Below are positions 63,894 to 64,000 of a stretch of 64,000 nucleotides of DNA, one piece after another. The notes beneath the pieces are model-generated. The model did not search any database, had not been told where the DNA came from, and was given only the letters and a program-made list of their open reading frames with translations. The DNA comes from Bombiscardovia nodaiensis (lineage in GTDB: Bacteria; Actinomycetota; Actinomycetes; Actinomycetales; Bifidobacteriaceae): NCBI GenBank assembly GCA_033127725.1, contig AP026798.1:1240001-1304000 (forward strand). Direction: 5' to 3'. A program made the translations under genes and the position numbers. How positions within the stretch are numbered: position 1 is the first letter of the stretch; the number at the start of each line of letters is the position of its first letter.

Positions 63894-64000
63894 ATGACAT
63901 TTGAATCCGCATCTGTGCCTGCCTCTCGCACCAGCGCCGGGGCCCCTCAGCCCGGCGGCTCCGCCCTCCACACCCGAAAGAGCAGACGCCAGAGCAGCCT
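63894..64000 (+). CDS. Start of a probable sugar ABC transporter permease (cut by window edge)
   Basis: ATG 63894 with TTAGGAAAC before it. The 35 visible residues are a polar, Ser/Ala/Pro then Arg-rich N-terminus (ending in HTRKSRRQSS), as is usual before the first helix of actinobacterial CUT1 permeases. The permease call rests on position after the solute-binding gene only. Confidence 0.5.
   Translation, partial: MTFESASVPASRTSAGAPQPGGSALHTRKSRRQSS

Overview
The window looks like chromosomal DNA of a Bifidobacteriaceae member (Bifidobacterium or a close relative). Evidence: core genes with bifidobacterial-type sequence (lepA, prs, clpP1/clpP2/clpX/tig, pflB/pflA, a Ctc-type L25, a DUF3516 helicase), frequent GTG/TTG starts, and several probable leaderless genes with an actinobacterial -10 hexamer (TAnnnT) 6-7 nt before the start codon. 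The species was not identified. No phage, IS element, rRNA or CRISPR array was seen; one tRNA (Gln, UUG) is present.

Layout. 1-12 kb: trmI (cut by the window edge), a small membrane protein, hemW, lepA, a GNAT acetyltransferase, rpsT, an AbiEi/nuclease-like protein, ilvE and ctc. Intergenic gaps here are long, and six carry copies of one palindromic element built on TTTTGGGCACTTTCGCACGA and its complement. Some of these gaps also hold runs of 9-13 G or C. 12-22 kb (minus strand): a membrane protein with a Ser/Pro tail, a phosphatase-rsfS pair, glmU with an HAD hydrolase, tRNA-Gln, prs, nadD, an unknown gene, proA and glyA. 22-30 kb: a heterodimeric ABC exporter (+), two paralogous small membrane proteins, and a GntR(YtrA)-ABC operon with an operator lying over its promoter. 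30-45 kb (minus strand): HAD hydrolase, recN-nadK, clpX-clpP2-clpP1-tig, rnd, pflA-pflB, a SPOR-like small protein and nadE.

45-54 kb is the accessory part, mostly on the plus strand. A Panacea-domain antitoxin is followed by a candidate toxin. Next comes a 1120-residue secreted RCC1-repeat protein (two sets of seven repeats, so probably two seven-bladed propellers) whose signal-peptide codons contain a run of ten G. A change of one G in either direction truncates the protein at 32-34 residues, so this reads as a phase-variable surface protein. Its promoter, a leader with two tight stem-loops and a C-terminal sorting-like signal are all visible. It is followed by a compositionally odd 0.7 kb spacer, a GPH-family sugar transporter, a DHA2 drug exporter and a divergent TetR regulator with a clear operator. 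54-64 kb: YccF, a cyclophilin, a Gfo/Idh oxidoreductase, a MarR regulator, rarA, a DUF3516 helicase and the start of a sugar ABC importer operon.

The best candidates for something undescribed are the phase-variable double-propeller surface protein and the clustered palindrome plus G-tract element family. All functional calls are by reading and memory of protein families; no database search was run.
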